NCBI RefSeq assembly: GCF_000003815.2
Contig: NC_049993.1
Coordinates: 9,445,458-9,509,457 of the forward strand
Direction: 5' to 3'
Source of the DNA: Branchiostoma floridae
Taxonomy: Eukaryota > Chordata > Leptocardii > Amphioxiformes > Branchiostomatidae
DNA: 64,000 nucleotides
The notes beneath the pieces are model-generated. The model was given only the letters and a program-made list of their open reading frames with translations. It was not told the DNA's origin and ran no database searches. Both the position numbers and the translations under genes were made by a program. How positions within the stretch are numbered: the first letter of the stretch is position 1; the number at the start of each line of letters is the position of its first letter. Below, piece by piece: positions 11,929-23,625 of the stretch.

Positions 11929-14900
11929 CTATCTGATCACTTCTACCTCCGTATCCGTCTTTGGCCCCATTTTGTTGAGCTCCACAACCTTAAGAGAGTA
12001 ACATAAAACAATATGTTATAATGATTAACATAAGGAAAGTGGTTTTACTACAAAGTCATTTTATGCCTAGTTACTATGAGAGCCACATGCAAGAAAGGAA
12101 ATGATTTCACGATAAGAATGTTACTTCCGATTTTGAAATAGAAACTGCCATATAAGATTTGCAAACTGTTAAAAATTGCAATTTACGAACACATTTTTTT
12201 CCGACTTATGGTATTGAATAGACTACGAAATTTTACCTGGTCTGTAAATTCTCTCAGTGCCCCTTTTGCGCCTGCGTAGTGGGAGACGAAGCAGGCTATT
12301 CTTTGCACCATACTGTCGCTGTCATCTGCGCATGCGCTAACACCAGTTCTCCGCATGCACTCCACATCAGATACGTCATGTCCTGTGACGTGTAAACATT
12401 TTGATTATTTTCATTATTTGCGTCAGAGAGTTCCAAAGTTCCGAGCAAAAATACATCATAGTAAGAATGTAGTAAGAAATGCTTATGCAATGAATGGTAG
12501 AGAGAATGCACGGGAATGGATGGTGCCCTCTAACTGACTGGATCGCCCCAAAAACATCATTGTACAAAGCTGAAGGGAATATACAATGGCGTGAAAATTT
12601 AATAGATGAATAAATCGACATCCATAGACCGTACTTATCATCCTGTTATGAGCCTGAATCAAGCTAATGAATATGTTAAGACCACTTTACGTACCGACAT
12701 ACCCAACCTCCGCCCAGCTAAGTCCCAATTGTTGCCTGTAGGAGTCCAGTTCGTCCAGTTTATCCTGTGGAGAAGAAAGGGAAACAAAAGACATTTATTT
12801 CATGTAAGAGCCAAACACGCCACAGATCTTTCGAATCTGTGTCACATATACTATTTGCCATACGTTTAACTCGTCATTGACAAAAACCGAAATGTTTGAG
12901 AGCGTTGTTGGAGATGTTGAAGTTGATACAAATAAACACTTCTTGCTCACTGACCTTACAGTTTTGCCTTAGACTGAATTTTTCCCGTTCTGCTAGCGTG
13001 TTGAATACAGGGTCCTCTTCTTCTGATAGCAGCAAGACCTGTAGAGACAATCCACGAAAGAGTTCGTACAATGGTCAGAAGACAGGCAATTAGGCTTGGA
13101 ATTGCTTCTTTTTTTTTGCTTTGGGCGTTGTTGTCGGGCTTTCTATTTCGTCAGACTTTCTTTCATTCGAAAAGCCAGAGCCAAACTGGCAGACTTCACT
13201 GGCTTGGTTGGAGCTAGGACCTGACAAAATAGAGAGCCCAGCAAAAAGAAGACGTCAAAAACAATTTGGAACCTGTAACCTCTGCTTGGAGTGTAGAAAC
13301 AAGATACCACGGAATGCCCCTAAAAGTTTAGTTGCGAAACGTTAACGTTACATGTATAACGTGTTCAGTTGCCTTACATACGTGAATAGTTATACACCAT
13401 TATAGCCATTCTTCAGTTATACTGATCGAGTTGTATGTATAAAGTTTCCGGTTAGAACTTTATCAACCTGGCTCTGTGGCTCAACAGATTAGTCTTGTCT
13501 CTTCAATCCCCGGGCTTTAGAACAGTACGGCAGGATGGTCAAACTTTAAGACGCATGTGGGTACAACTTCTTCACAGGAAGATATATGAGGTCTAAACAA
13601 GCACTATCAAATAGCTATCGCTATCAGGACATGGGGCTTCTGGGCGACCATGGTGGTTCGTGTGGCAGAAGAAGAGTAGCGCCGGACAAGTAAAGTCGTT
13701 GCCTAGAAGAATATGTCCTCATAATGTATATGTAACCAATATGTAGTTTCTACATCACATATGAGACTCAACTTTTCTACAACCTGCATATACATGTGCT
13801 AGATAAGTCTCTCTTTAATTTTTAAAGAAAGTAAGAAGACAATAGTTTCCAGTCCAACAGAGATACATCCTGTTAACAGAGTACACGCATGTTTACAGAG
13901 ATTATCCGCCCAGCTACCTCCTTTGTCTCACCTGTACACCTGTCCTCCTGAGCATGCGCACCCCCACCACGTCCCGTGAATGGTACGTTCTCAGGTGCTG
14001 TCCGGCCGGGCCCTGAAGTGCTTCGGGAGAGAACAGGACTCCGTCTGCGTTCACGGCGAGTAACTTCAGACACTGGGCAGGAAAACATGCACAGAGTATG
14101 GTCAGGGCAGAGAGTATTAAAGTTGTCTTAAAAGCAGCGATGTAACGTTAGTTATTTCTACAGGCCACCGTTTCGGTTGTTGTCTGAAAACACCTAAACT
14201 TGCTGCTTGACACATTCGCGAACACACAGTGAAACAAATAAGGCAGTAATGAACGTAGACCCCAAGAATTTCAATGGTTTGGGGTCCAACAAATACATTT
14301 CTGTCAGATTTCTATACGGTAAGTCATGCAGATGATCTAGGGAAAACACAATTGGTAACAAAACGGCAGTTATCACCACACGTCTGCTTCTTGCTTATTG
14401 TGTCCTTCTTGTTTCAGATTGGTCGGTCCAATATCTCAGCATTTTGTCACGTTTTTCACTAATCTTTATTGTTTTGTTTTCCTATAGCAGTCCTTATATA
14501 TATGATCCGCCAACCTGCCAAACTTCTGTGTTCAATCTGCCCCACACTAAATCTATCTAACAATTATGACTGATTTTTTTTTCGTATCCTCTGGGGAGAC
14601 TTTCATCCATTTTTAATCGCGAAATGACGACCAATTGTGCAGGTAGTTGGAAACCTTTTGTGTAACTGACATTTCGTGAGAGGTCGGTTATTTCTACAAG
14701 TCCTGTGGGGAAAACACACAATATCCCTACGCTGTACAGAGACAAAGTTGTATAATACTGTCAACTCCTGACTGATAGTCATCTAAAATATTAAATAGCG
14801 TGTATAAAAACTGTACCAAAAACAGAGATCCATTCCTAGACTTGTGCTAGAATGATGTCAAGTCGGTTACATGTGTTTTTGGTTAAACATGACAATTTAT

Positions 14901-15361
14901 TCATCTATTCAGTTTTATACATCCTCAAAACCTCAAAACTATGGCACAATTTGTAATCCTTTAAAACCAATGTTCACTGTTATTAGTATCTTTTAGTACA
15001 TCCCTATCTTCCATCAACTTAGTGCAATGCCTAGAAGCAGTCAAATCAACAAACTTTTCATTCGGATCATGAATCATCATAGTCAGACAACTCGAGACGT
15101 TTTGGCAAAAGTTTTGACAGTGTAATCTTGTTTTGATTATTCCAGCAGCAACTGCTATGACGAATTGCACCTGAATGCATGTATACGTTGTAAGAATTTT
15201 GAGCCATGCAGCTTATGTTTGCTTGTAGTAAACGAGCTGAGATACAAACACACGGATTCAGAACTTACCTTCCAATGCGCAAAGTTGTATCCGACTGCAG
15301 ACCCAATCTCTGTTTCTTCCCCCAACTCTACAGACGGCTCGTCACTGTCCTCTGGAAACAT
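11929..15361 (-). CDS. Stand-alone CMAS C-terminal (HAD/KdsC-like) domain protein
   Basis: Minus-strand coding exons: 15269-15361 (ATG; exon from 15389), 13932-14072, 12955-13038, 12695-12764, 12237-12382, 11929-11988; 594 nt, 197 aa. All junctions keep phase. The protein follows the C-terminal half of animal N-acylneuraminate cytidylyltransferase: LLAVNADG (vertebrate LLVCNIDG), a segment ending in VLLLSEEE (VRLISER), then DKLDELDSYRQQLGL, VGYVGHDVSDVEC (VAYLGNEVSDEEC) and GAKGALREF (GGRGAIREF). That half is a HAD-like fold related to KdsC phosphatases. As in the vertebrate protein the nucleophile Asp of the DxDG motif is Asn, so phosphatase activity is unlikely. No exon for the catalytic cytidylyltransferase half is seen upstream, and an in-frame stop immediately precedes the ATG. 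The alternative is that the N-terminal exons are missed and exon 15269-15351 uses a weaker internal acceptor. Confidence 0.75.
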
Positions 15362-15389
15362 CGTGGTTCAAAGTCAAGATCTTGGCAAT
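15362..15389 (-). promoter_or_regulatory. 5'UTR segment and strong acceptor deciding the CMAS-like start
   Basis: On the minus strand a long pyrimidine run, a branch-point-like CTAAC and TTGTAG precede 15389. The 28 bases from there to the ATG contain an in-frame TGA directly upstream of ACCACGATG. This favours translation starting at 15361 over an internal acceptor at GTTTCCAG (exon start 15351), which has a poor pyrimidine tract. Confidence 0.55.
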
Positions 15390-17419
15390 CTACAAGTTAG
15401 AGAAAAAAAGAAACAAGATGATAAAAATCATACTTTTGCCTTTGTGTCTTTCCTCGAAAGTTACGTAGATTATAGTCTTCTGAGTTTGGGACAAAATGAT
15501 CTTGTGAAATGTGTGAACAACGCTTTTTTTCATTCCAGATGGTTCTTGTTGTGTTGACAAAAATGGCTTAGTCTCTGGCAGCCACACGTGAACATAACAG
15601 TCCATATAGAGCTATGGTATTGTTGATTAACATTTTTGGAACGAACATTGCTGCTAGCACTATATAGTAGCTGAACATGAAATCCATACGTTGATCACCA
15701 CCCGTTTTAAACAGGAATGGAATGATGGGGGGGGGGTGGAAGTTAAAAAAAACACCCAGCCCCGACCCCCCTTTTCTGCTCCAAATCACCCCCACCCCCC
15801 TCCGACTTAAGTGGAGAACAATATAGTGGGAAAATCAGATTAAAACAAAAATCCTTAGAGGACCAATCTCACGGGCGGGTTGCTTACCACAGATAGTTGT
15901 CCGGATAGCAGTATGTAGTTTCCGACAAAACAGCCAAACGCTTTGCCCAAACTATTTTATGTACTAAACAGAATGTCATGTTGTTGAAGAGAGACTAGTG
16001 GGAGGAGCTAGGAGCGGTGCCCGGCAGTAATTAAAGAAAATGACCACTGTGGGACATTTTACCACGTTTTCTGTTTTTACGAATTATCATGTTTTGTTAA
16101 GTGGTTCCGTAATATAAGCCAGTTTGCTTGAGTGCGGCTACATTGTGTACTGAATTAACTTCATGTTGCAATAAAAGGTCTGACAATAGGTGACACGTGC
16201 AAAAATGTAACGTCATTGTACCAACAATTAATTCAGAACAATTAAAATCTATTCAAGCACATACAATACACCTACATCATATTAATGCCACTACTTTAGC
16301 TTCCGTAACAAAATTTCTCGAAACACAGCTATCTCGTTCTGAAATGCCCCCCGATTATCTTGAATTCTGTACTCTACATATGGTCACCGACTGGTACCGG
16401 GGCTTTACACTAGTCAACAGTTACCTTTAGCACAGTCTAACATTGGTCTCACACCTTAACTTGTGTTGCACTTGTAAGAGAGTCAAAATACCTGAAGAAG
16501 ACGACCAGGCAGCCCTCTGTACGTAATCACCTATCGGGCTCTGTTGTCGGTGTCTGTGTAAACTATGGCTGCCATACTGTAATTCTCATAATTCATTGCT
16601 GCGTATGTGAAATTACGATATGATTCTTATACCATTTGGTAAAAAATAAGATTGAGTGTCAGATTCGAACCACCGCTACAGTCTTCCACGGAAAGCACTC
16701 GCGTAAGATGAAAGTTTTCTCAAGTTGATTTCAACTTTGATTTCATCTTTAGGAGAAAATAAGATGATTTACGGTGTATCCCGCAGGTGTGGTCATGACA
16801 TGAATGTGAATGGGAGCACGATAGATGATAATAGGGGTCAATTCTTTATCGACTTGAGGCGTCTGCCCCAAACAGAGATACGCAATCACTGATATACTCA
16901 TTGTTGCAAAGCACAACATTTTTGCAACGTATTTCAGCTTTTCGGTGTCGAATCTTTTATTGAATTTTCAATTCTAAGTAGCAGCTAAGTAGCAGTATCT
17001 GATTCTGCCAAATTAATTTCCAGGAGGGGGGGTAGTCTTTACAAACATTTTTAGCGAAGTATTCACAATGACAATGAATTAAACTAAGTAACAGAAGTAA
17101 TACAGGATATACATGGTACTTGAAAGATAAACGAAAGATGAATATTCAGATCCAGTTCGTACGCGTTTTCGTTTGAACATGATAGTTTTGCCTGCCCGTG
17201 TAAGTTTGTGTATACATTTGTTTCATATACTAAACCCGAATCTCAGAGCAAAAACACAAACAGCTCGGATACCTGCAACACTGGCATCGTGTGATTCCTG
17301 ATTGCAAGCTGTTTTTTTTAAATATTGTCACATGTTGATGGCAAATGTAAGGACAACTATCTCGGATTGCTTTGTTTTCGTGTTGGTGGGGTTCAGAAAA
17401 AGGAGAAAGGTTCTGTATC

Positions 17420-17447
17420 TGTGTGTGTGTGTCTCTCTCCCACTCTG

Positions 17448-17543
<96 letters not shown>

Positions 17544-17544
17544 T
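17420..17544. repeat. Compound (GT)n(CT)n(TA)n microsatellite
   Basis: A run of GT, then CT-rich, then TA dinucleotides over about 120 bases. It produces artificial open frames of S/L/Y/I on both strands that are not genes. Confidence 0.9.
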
Positions 17545-17677
17545 ATATAGCCGCCCTTCGACGTAACACACGAGCTTCGCAGGCATGTAGGTTTGTGCAT
17601 AAGACGATTTAAGTTTGACACTATCATTATTGCCACACATAAATGATGTAGAAAGTGCTCAAGTATGTCCCTGCTGT

Positions 17678-17822
17678 ATATAAGGAGAATAGAGCAGTCG
17701 ACGAGTCTGAGAGCTCTACAGTTCTGACATTTTCGCGAGCAATTTTCGCGTTCTTTCGATCACACCACGATCTTCAGAGATCGGCCAATGTTCACGGGTA
17801 CCCGAGTCTCGTCAAAAGTGAT
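17678..17822 (+). promoter_or_regulatory. Candidate TATA promoter and noncoding first exon for the sialyltransferase
   Basis: TATATAAG at 17678-17685 is followed about 135 bases later by the donor-like GATGG|GTACGT. The sialyltransferase coding exon at 23626 is preceded by a clear acceptor (ACTTTCAG at 23590-23597), so at least one noncoding exon must lie upstream. This is one possible place for it; no transcript evidence. Confidence 0.25.
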
Positions 17823-18146
17823 GGGTACGTAGATTTGTTGGTGAAAATACTCTCGAGTGTCTGGGGATATCTAAACTCAGTGACCTCCCGGTGATCAGCA
17901 CATGCGGCCGAAGTTCGTCGGCTGGGTAGCAGGGGATTTATGGCGTGCTTCAGTGTTTCCTAGCCAGCCAAACAATTTGGACGATCTAAAACGATAGAAT
18001 TATCGGTGTCGTGACACGCTCAATTATCCCATGCATTATTGACGGACCATTTGTGTGCGCGGACTACAGTGGTAAGGGTTATTCGGCCAGCTGGTTAACA
18101 CCCACAGCTTTCTGTCATCATCTTGTGACAAGTATCAAAGCACTAG

Positions 18147-18170
18147 CAAGGAGCTTATATAAGCTCCTTG
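18147..18170. repeat. Perfect 24-bp palindrome
   Basis: CAAGGAGCTTAT followed directly by its reverse complement. The flanks CACTAG and CACTAG are also alike (direct repeat GCACTAGnA), suggesting an inserted or mobile palindrome. Confidence 0.8.
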
Positions 18171-18313
18171 GCACTAGTAAACGACACAAATGGCGCTTTA
18201 ATACCTTCCAGAAGTGTTTTGGGCTGTTTGTGGGCTGTCAGGTCTTCATTTCTGGTACCATACATTGCCAAGCAGGTATCCTTCTGTAAATATTCGTTTG
18301 TTTACTCTTCTAC

Positions 18314-18342
18314 CAAGGAGCTTTTATCATAAAAGCTCCTTG
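18314..18342. repeat. 29-bp palindrome of the same family
   Basis: CAAGGAGCTTTTAT, one central base, then its reverse complement. It shares the CAAGGAGCTT arm with 18147-18170. Confidence 0.8.
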
Positions 18343-20174
18343 CTTCTATCAAGAAAAGAATTTGTTTCAGTTTTAGTTTGTTTGTTCTGGGTGTCAAATA
18401 CAGAAAAATCGTCTCTATCTGTGTTTTAAGATTGTATATCGTTATCAAGAAAACTTCGACAGAACATGCTTCAGTCAAGTCTCAGTATTATCATTAATCT
18501 GCGCTATGAATTTTCTTTCTACACAACAGCTTTTGCAGTACAGAATTGTATGTACACCAGAAATAGCGTTTCTCGTGAACTGACAATTTTAGCATGTTTA
18601 TCTATGCTATGTATACAGGTCTAGTTCTGAAGGAAGTACAGACTACAGTGTATTTTAATTCCATCAAGAACCCGACAAGACTAACATTTACAATTTGTAT
18701 AAAAATCTTCGTCTCGGTCGGCTACTTCTGGACAAGCCCCGTGTGGATACCGTTGGCCCAGTGTAAACAACATGGATACAAAAAATAACAACATAGAGAC
18801 AACCAACGCCAGGATATGCGACGCACCGCCACGTGCTACACGGTGGTAGAGTGGGATGTATCCGAGCAGGTGGTGTGTCTGTCCCGGCCGGCCAGGTCAT
18901 ACACAAGATTTACTACATAAAAATTTTAGATAGACATTCTTTCAGGGCGACATTTTGTAAGTTGATGACTCGAATACCCATGTTGTGTCAAAAGTCCTAC
19001 TTACATGCGTAACAGGTTGGGGTTGAATGAAATGTTGTTTTGGACAAATATCTCCAGACTATTTCGAAAAGTCTCCAGATTGTTTTAGGGAATTTTGCTA
19101 CTGAAAGGTTTGGCCGGCCCTCCATATGGGGAACATTGACCTGTACAGAGGAGGGCTGGCCATAGACAACACTACCCGCATCTGCTGAACTTCCGAATTA
19201 CAAGAGAGCAGATCTAGACACAGCTACAGAACTGGACTCAAAGGAAGGTTTAGGGTGGGATGAGAGGAGGAATTGGGGCATGTCTTTCAAAACTTCGCTT
19301 TTGAGTTCAGCAGGGTGTTCCCACATCACCCATAGGAAAGGATTAACCTGCCCAAACACGGAAGGTGACTATTCTTCGCACCAGTTAGTCAGCTGTCGGG
19401 AGGTTACAAAACCAATTTGAGGGGCGATGTCAAAAAACTCGTCTTGCTATGTGTTGTTTGATATCTTGTGAACAAATACCCGTCTTGGTGTGCACATCAC
19501 CCCTCATTTATGCCGAAAATGTTCATGATGAAGTAAGTATCTATTACGTATTAGTAATGCATGGGTTTAGTGAGTTATCCAAACACACCTCGCGTAACTC
19601 ACCACAAGTCAAATTTTGCAAAACGGTTGTTGATTGTGATATCATGATAGAACTATTGGAAAATAACACTCCCTTCTGGAGTTAAGTACCCCTTTCAATG
19701 GCAGAAATACTATTTAGGGATTTTGTTTTTATAGATACAAACATAGCGATGAGTTGTAAAGATTGTTTATGTTTGCTAATAATAATAAACAAAATATTAT
19801 TTCGTAATTAAAACTTACATTTTCACTAAGGATCATTCGTTTTTCTTATTAGGTTTGTTACAGCAATGGAAAGCCCTAAACCAGTAGAGGCTTATTAATT
19901 GGCATGTTAGTGGTTGCGTCAGAGAATGCATGTTGAAAAAATGTTATCAAATCTTTGGGAATGCTATATACATGTACATAACAATGGTTGAAGCGCCCCC
20001 TCTTGGCCAATATGAGTACTTCATCGCTACCTATGATTTCTAGATCCAAATCTATTAGAATGTTTTCAGTGCGATTTCTGTCAGCATTGCACTAGTCTTA
20101 CTCGCGGCGACCTCATTTCAATGCCCTTGCTCAAGCCTCTTAAACAATAAAAATAAGTTACAATACTTACTTAC

Positions 20175-20289
20175 CTTTCTATAAAGACAAAAGTTGGGCT
20201 GATGGTCTCAGAAGCGACTCCCTTTGCCGACCCCACGTACGTTCCGACAGAAAGGACGGATGTGTTCTTTTGACGCGCCAATTATAAAC
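20175..20289 (-). promoter_or_regulatory. Candidate TATA promoter and noncoding first exon of the CMAS-like gene
   Basis: Read on the minus strand: TTTATAAT near 20282-20289, then about 105 bases without an ATG, then a strong splice donor GAAAG|GTAAGTAAG with the exon ending at 20175. This fits a noncoding first exon that splices to the acceptor at 15390. Inferred from signals alone; it could belong to another transcript. Confidence 0.4.
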
Positions 20290-21639
20290 CGGTCTTTCTA
20301 GGTATGACATAGCCGGCTGCTAGCGCTATTAGGGGCTTATCCATTTAATCACCGGCCCTGGGCCTCATTGGGGGTACAGCAGTACTTTTGTAGTTCTTTT
20401 ACTATAATATGATCTGAATGAATGTGTCAATTATCTAAAAAGAGGGAACGTTATGTTGGGAACGTTATGTTATAAATTTCATTTCACCTCAGGTATGAAG
20501 CTACCGGACACAGACCAAAGAAATGTAAAAGAGACATTGTTGAATTGTTGTTGTTGTTCATGTCTTGACGAATGTGCGATGTTTATGTTCCATAACGCGG
20601 AGATTACGATGACCAACATAATGTTACATATTTGGGGACGACTTTTACACGTCACAAAAGAGACACGAAAAGATCGAACAAAAGCCTAGGACAGTTGGTG
20701 TCATGACACAGTTGTTCAAACATTTGTAACATCTTCAGGAGCGAACCATTTTTTCTCCATGGGGGACGCAAGGTCACCGATAGGGAACGTTTGCTATATA
20801 CGAATCAGCTGCTGACGAATATCGACATCACTTCTCTGGTCTTGGCCCACCCGTTGCGAAGTGCCAATTAAGGTGTGTCATAAATTGCCAATAAACCATA
20901 GAGGTTCCTGTCTTTTTTTTAGAAAAAGAACAGAAATATGCACTTTTTTTTAATAACTCCGACAGCAAATTAGATAGATAATGTAATAGAAAGCAAACAA
21001 GCATTGTCTATTATAAGAAAGTCAGTGTTGGCGAATCAAAAAACATAAAATATGCATTCCCCTTCAATCACAATGGAACATTCCTACACATCTTAAAACC
21101 TGTTCGACAAGTCTTCAGGGGAAAGGGGTTGACAAATATGGCAGCGGCCAACGTAGACAATATTTGCCACATAGTGTTTTGTTGGGTGTGTTCACAGACA
21201 TTCGTGTCAAAATAGCCTTCTGAGAGAACTGTCGTTTGTCAGTTGGCTCACCTGCCGTTGTCATGGTAACGGCTACCTGTACAGGTATGTACTAGTATCT
21301 TTCACCCTCTGTGTCTCAAGTGTTTGTTGTTGGTTTCTGATTCGTCTCAATAGCGAGTTAAAGATAGTTAAACATCTCTGCCAACTACATGTGTATGTAG
21401 TACTGACATGCCCATGTCCACGTCCATGACAGCAAAATGAGGACATTCTTGTAACAGTAGTGGATATGTCATTAAAATCCGTCTGCCTATCGTATGACAA
21501 GAAAATGTTGTCGCCAAGTCTTAGCGATGGTCATTTGTGTTATTATATACTAGTAGTCTCAATGAATAACGATCTTGCTAATCGTAAAGGCGGCATCTAT
21601 GGGTTTTTTTTTTCGGAATAACAAGCACTGTACACCGCT

Positions 21640-21745
21640 GAAGGTCAGACATCCAGGTAATAAGATACGCCAAAATACGCCAAAATTGGAGCTACTCAAG
21701 CAACTGGATATGGTTTTGAAAACGGTCAGACGTTTTAAACAGCGC
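21640..21745. repeat. Dispersed repeat copy (GACATCCAGGTAA ... CAAGCAACTGGATATG)
   Basis: Shares the words GACATCCAGGTAA, ATACGCCAAAAT, TACTCAAGCAACTGGATATG and GGTCAGACGTTT with copies at 22465-22525, 36950-37025, 37240-37300, 44515-44560 and (inverted) 44640-44705. Probably an amphioxus non-autonomous DNA element; boundaries are approximate. Confidence 0.65.
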
Positions 21746-22464
21746 TCACTATCTTTTGTCAGTGATACAGAGTAGATCTGATGCAGAGTAGGTAAATAAT
21801 TTTACAATTTGACTCACAAACGTTAGGCCAACTCCATCAATTTACGGTTTTAATGATTTCAGGTGAATCTAGGGGGTAAAAAAATCTAAATATTTATCGC
21901 TGGCATTAGATGGTATGATTCATTCTATGCTACGCTGACAGACAAGTTAGACACCCTTTGTACACATGATCTGTAATTATACTACAGTATACATTGTTAC
22001 AACGATGTCCAATAATGGCACAGAACGTTGTCTTAGACTATAACTATTGTCTGCTGTCCCGATAACGTACTTGGTGAAATAATTTTACACTGTATACCAA
22101 GCGGGATAATGTATTCAGCGCTGCCTACCATTAGTTAAATCAAGGAGGTTACATTATTTTCGTGTCGAATAGTGCAGTAATGTCAGTTATCTTATTTAAT
22201 TGTCTGTGAATGATAGGTCACACTACAGTAGCCCAAGGGGGCCAAATCACGCGATGACCTGTATTCATGTGTGTTGCCCGTGCGAAGGGAGGTTTTGTTT
22301 GCTGTGTGACTTTGTCCAGGATCTATATATATATTTATATTTATATAGGCACGTTTCACCGAAAGTGAATGCAATAGATCAACAGATAAAATGTTACATG
22401 TTGTACTGAAAAAGTATTCACAATCATTTGACTGGAAATGGCTATTATTTGCCTAATGACGGTT

Positions 22465-22525
22465 ACTCAAGCGTCTGGATATGATTTTGGAAACGGCCAG
22501 ACGTTTCAGGTAGCATCCATTACCT
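22465..22525. repeat. Dispersed repeat copy (GGATATGATTTTGGAAAC family)
   Basis: TTACTCAAGCGTCTGGATATG, then TTTTGGAAACGGCCAGACGTTTC and TAGCATCCATTA. Same family as 21640-21745. Confidence 0.65.
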
Positions 22526-23625
22526 TCCATCGGTTACTATGATAATAGCCGAGCGGTTTCCTGAGTGGTAAATAATGGGACACCATACTTGTGACATGAA
22601 TTTAAGGTAACCATCGGTATACATATTTGATCTAAATTTTGGACTTGGTTGCATAATTGATGAGGATTTATCAGGAAGACACTCGCAATCTAATAGAAGG
22701 GAGAATACTTAATATTTCGCAAAGGTATGAGATTTTAGTATATTTTGGCGTAGAAACAACCTGGTCTAGAAGTGAGCTCTAGATTAGACAATTAGTTATA
22801 TTTTTCTGTATTTCTAGCGATATCCTTTTTTGGTCAAATCTGTTGATCTAAAACTCGCCTAACTCTTTTAGAAATATGTGACTTTCTTCTATTATTAGAG
22901 ACTTTCGATGCGCTTTAGAGGGCTTTTCAGGAGACAAGGCTTAAGTCATGCACGCAGCCAGTGTGACGTCGCATTTGACCTTTGTTGTATCTTGTTGTCA
23001 CACGCTTTGGGTTCAATACGTGGACGCTTTAGTATCAGACAAAAGAGATGATTTTATTCGACGATATGTTCTTCTGACCAAGATAAATCATTGGCTTGAC
23101 TTATTTAGTTGTAAATGTCCATGCCAAGGACAAAGCTTCTAAATGATATTCATTCGAGGGTAAGCCAATAAACATGTAAGGTTGGGGCGAGCCGTGATAG
23201 TGATATTATTAGTGGAGACTTCAGAGAAGTCATACTCGGTGTGTTCATTGAAGTGCCGGCGACATTTAACGTTTACATAACATTTTGTCTTATCTGAAAA
23301 AAACACATCTGTGTAATCTTTAAATCAACTGTAAACAATTGATTCCTAGATTACGTAGATGTTTTCAGAAAAGATCAAATTTTTACGCGAATGATAGAGG
23401 AAACTTCATTCAACTGACATTTTAAACGTTTCCTTATCTGGAAAATTTCACAAAAACGTATAGGAAGGAAACTTTGTACACTCAAAGAAGTATATATCAA
23501 AAGACTTCTAAGTGCCAAGTTTCGCTCTTTTAGGGAATATTGAGAACTGCCCTTGAACATCTAATTATGATATAACCCAAACTTTTGTCACTTTCAGAGC
23601 CGATGTTATAGCCACGCAGCTCGAC

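Larger units (their letters stand above)
15390..20174. other. Proposed long first intron of the CMAS-like gene
   Basis: No convincing coding exon on either strand. It holds a CT/TA microsatellite (17420-17544), two short palindromes (18147-18170, 18314-18342), a G-rich run near 15727, and a plus-strand TATATAAG at 17678-17685 that could start the sialyltransferase transcript. Confidence 0.45.
20290..23597. other. Region upstream of the sialyltransferase coding exons, no clear exon
   Basis: No coding exon is supported. It holds two copies of a dispersed repeat (21640-21745 and 22465-22525) and a minus-strand ATG with a donor-like GGCAG|GTGAGC near 21250-21265 that I could not connect to anything. 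A noncoding exon of the sialyltransferase may lie here. Confidence 0.4.

Noticed and set aside
12110-12160. Minus-strand YGSFYF match to the catalytic half of CMAS
   Set aside because: Only six residues, no splice sites, and it sits between two C-terminal exons, in the wrong order.
16197-16430. 77-aa plus-strand open frame
   Set aside because: No domain, no exon signals; it lies in a noncoding stretch.
16640-16700. Minus-strand tRNA-like GGTTCGAATC
   Set aside because: It resembles a T-arm, but no matching acceptor stem, D-arm or anticodon arm is found upstream on that strand.
17230-17640. Overlapping open frames of 80-136 aa
   Set aside because: They are translations of the CT/TA microsatellite (runs of S, L, Y, I, R, E), present on both strands.
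18780-18860. Minus-strand ARGG-like stretch recalling the CMAS nucleotide-binding loop
   Set aside because: The flanking residues do not fit, and no phase-compatible donor or acceptor is seen.
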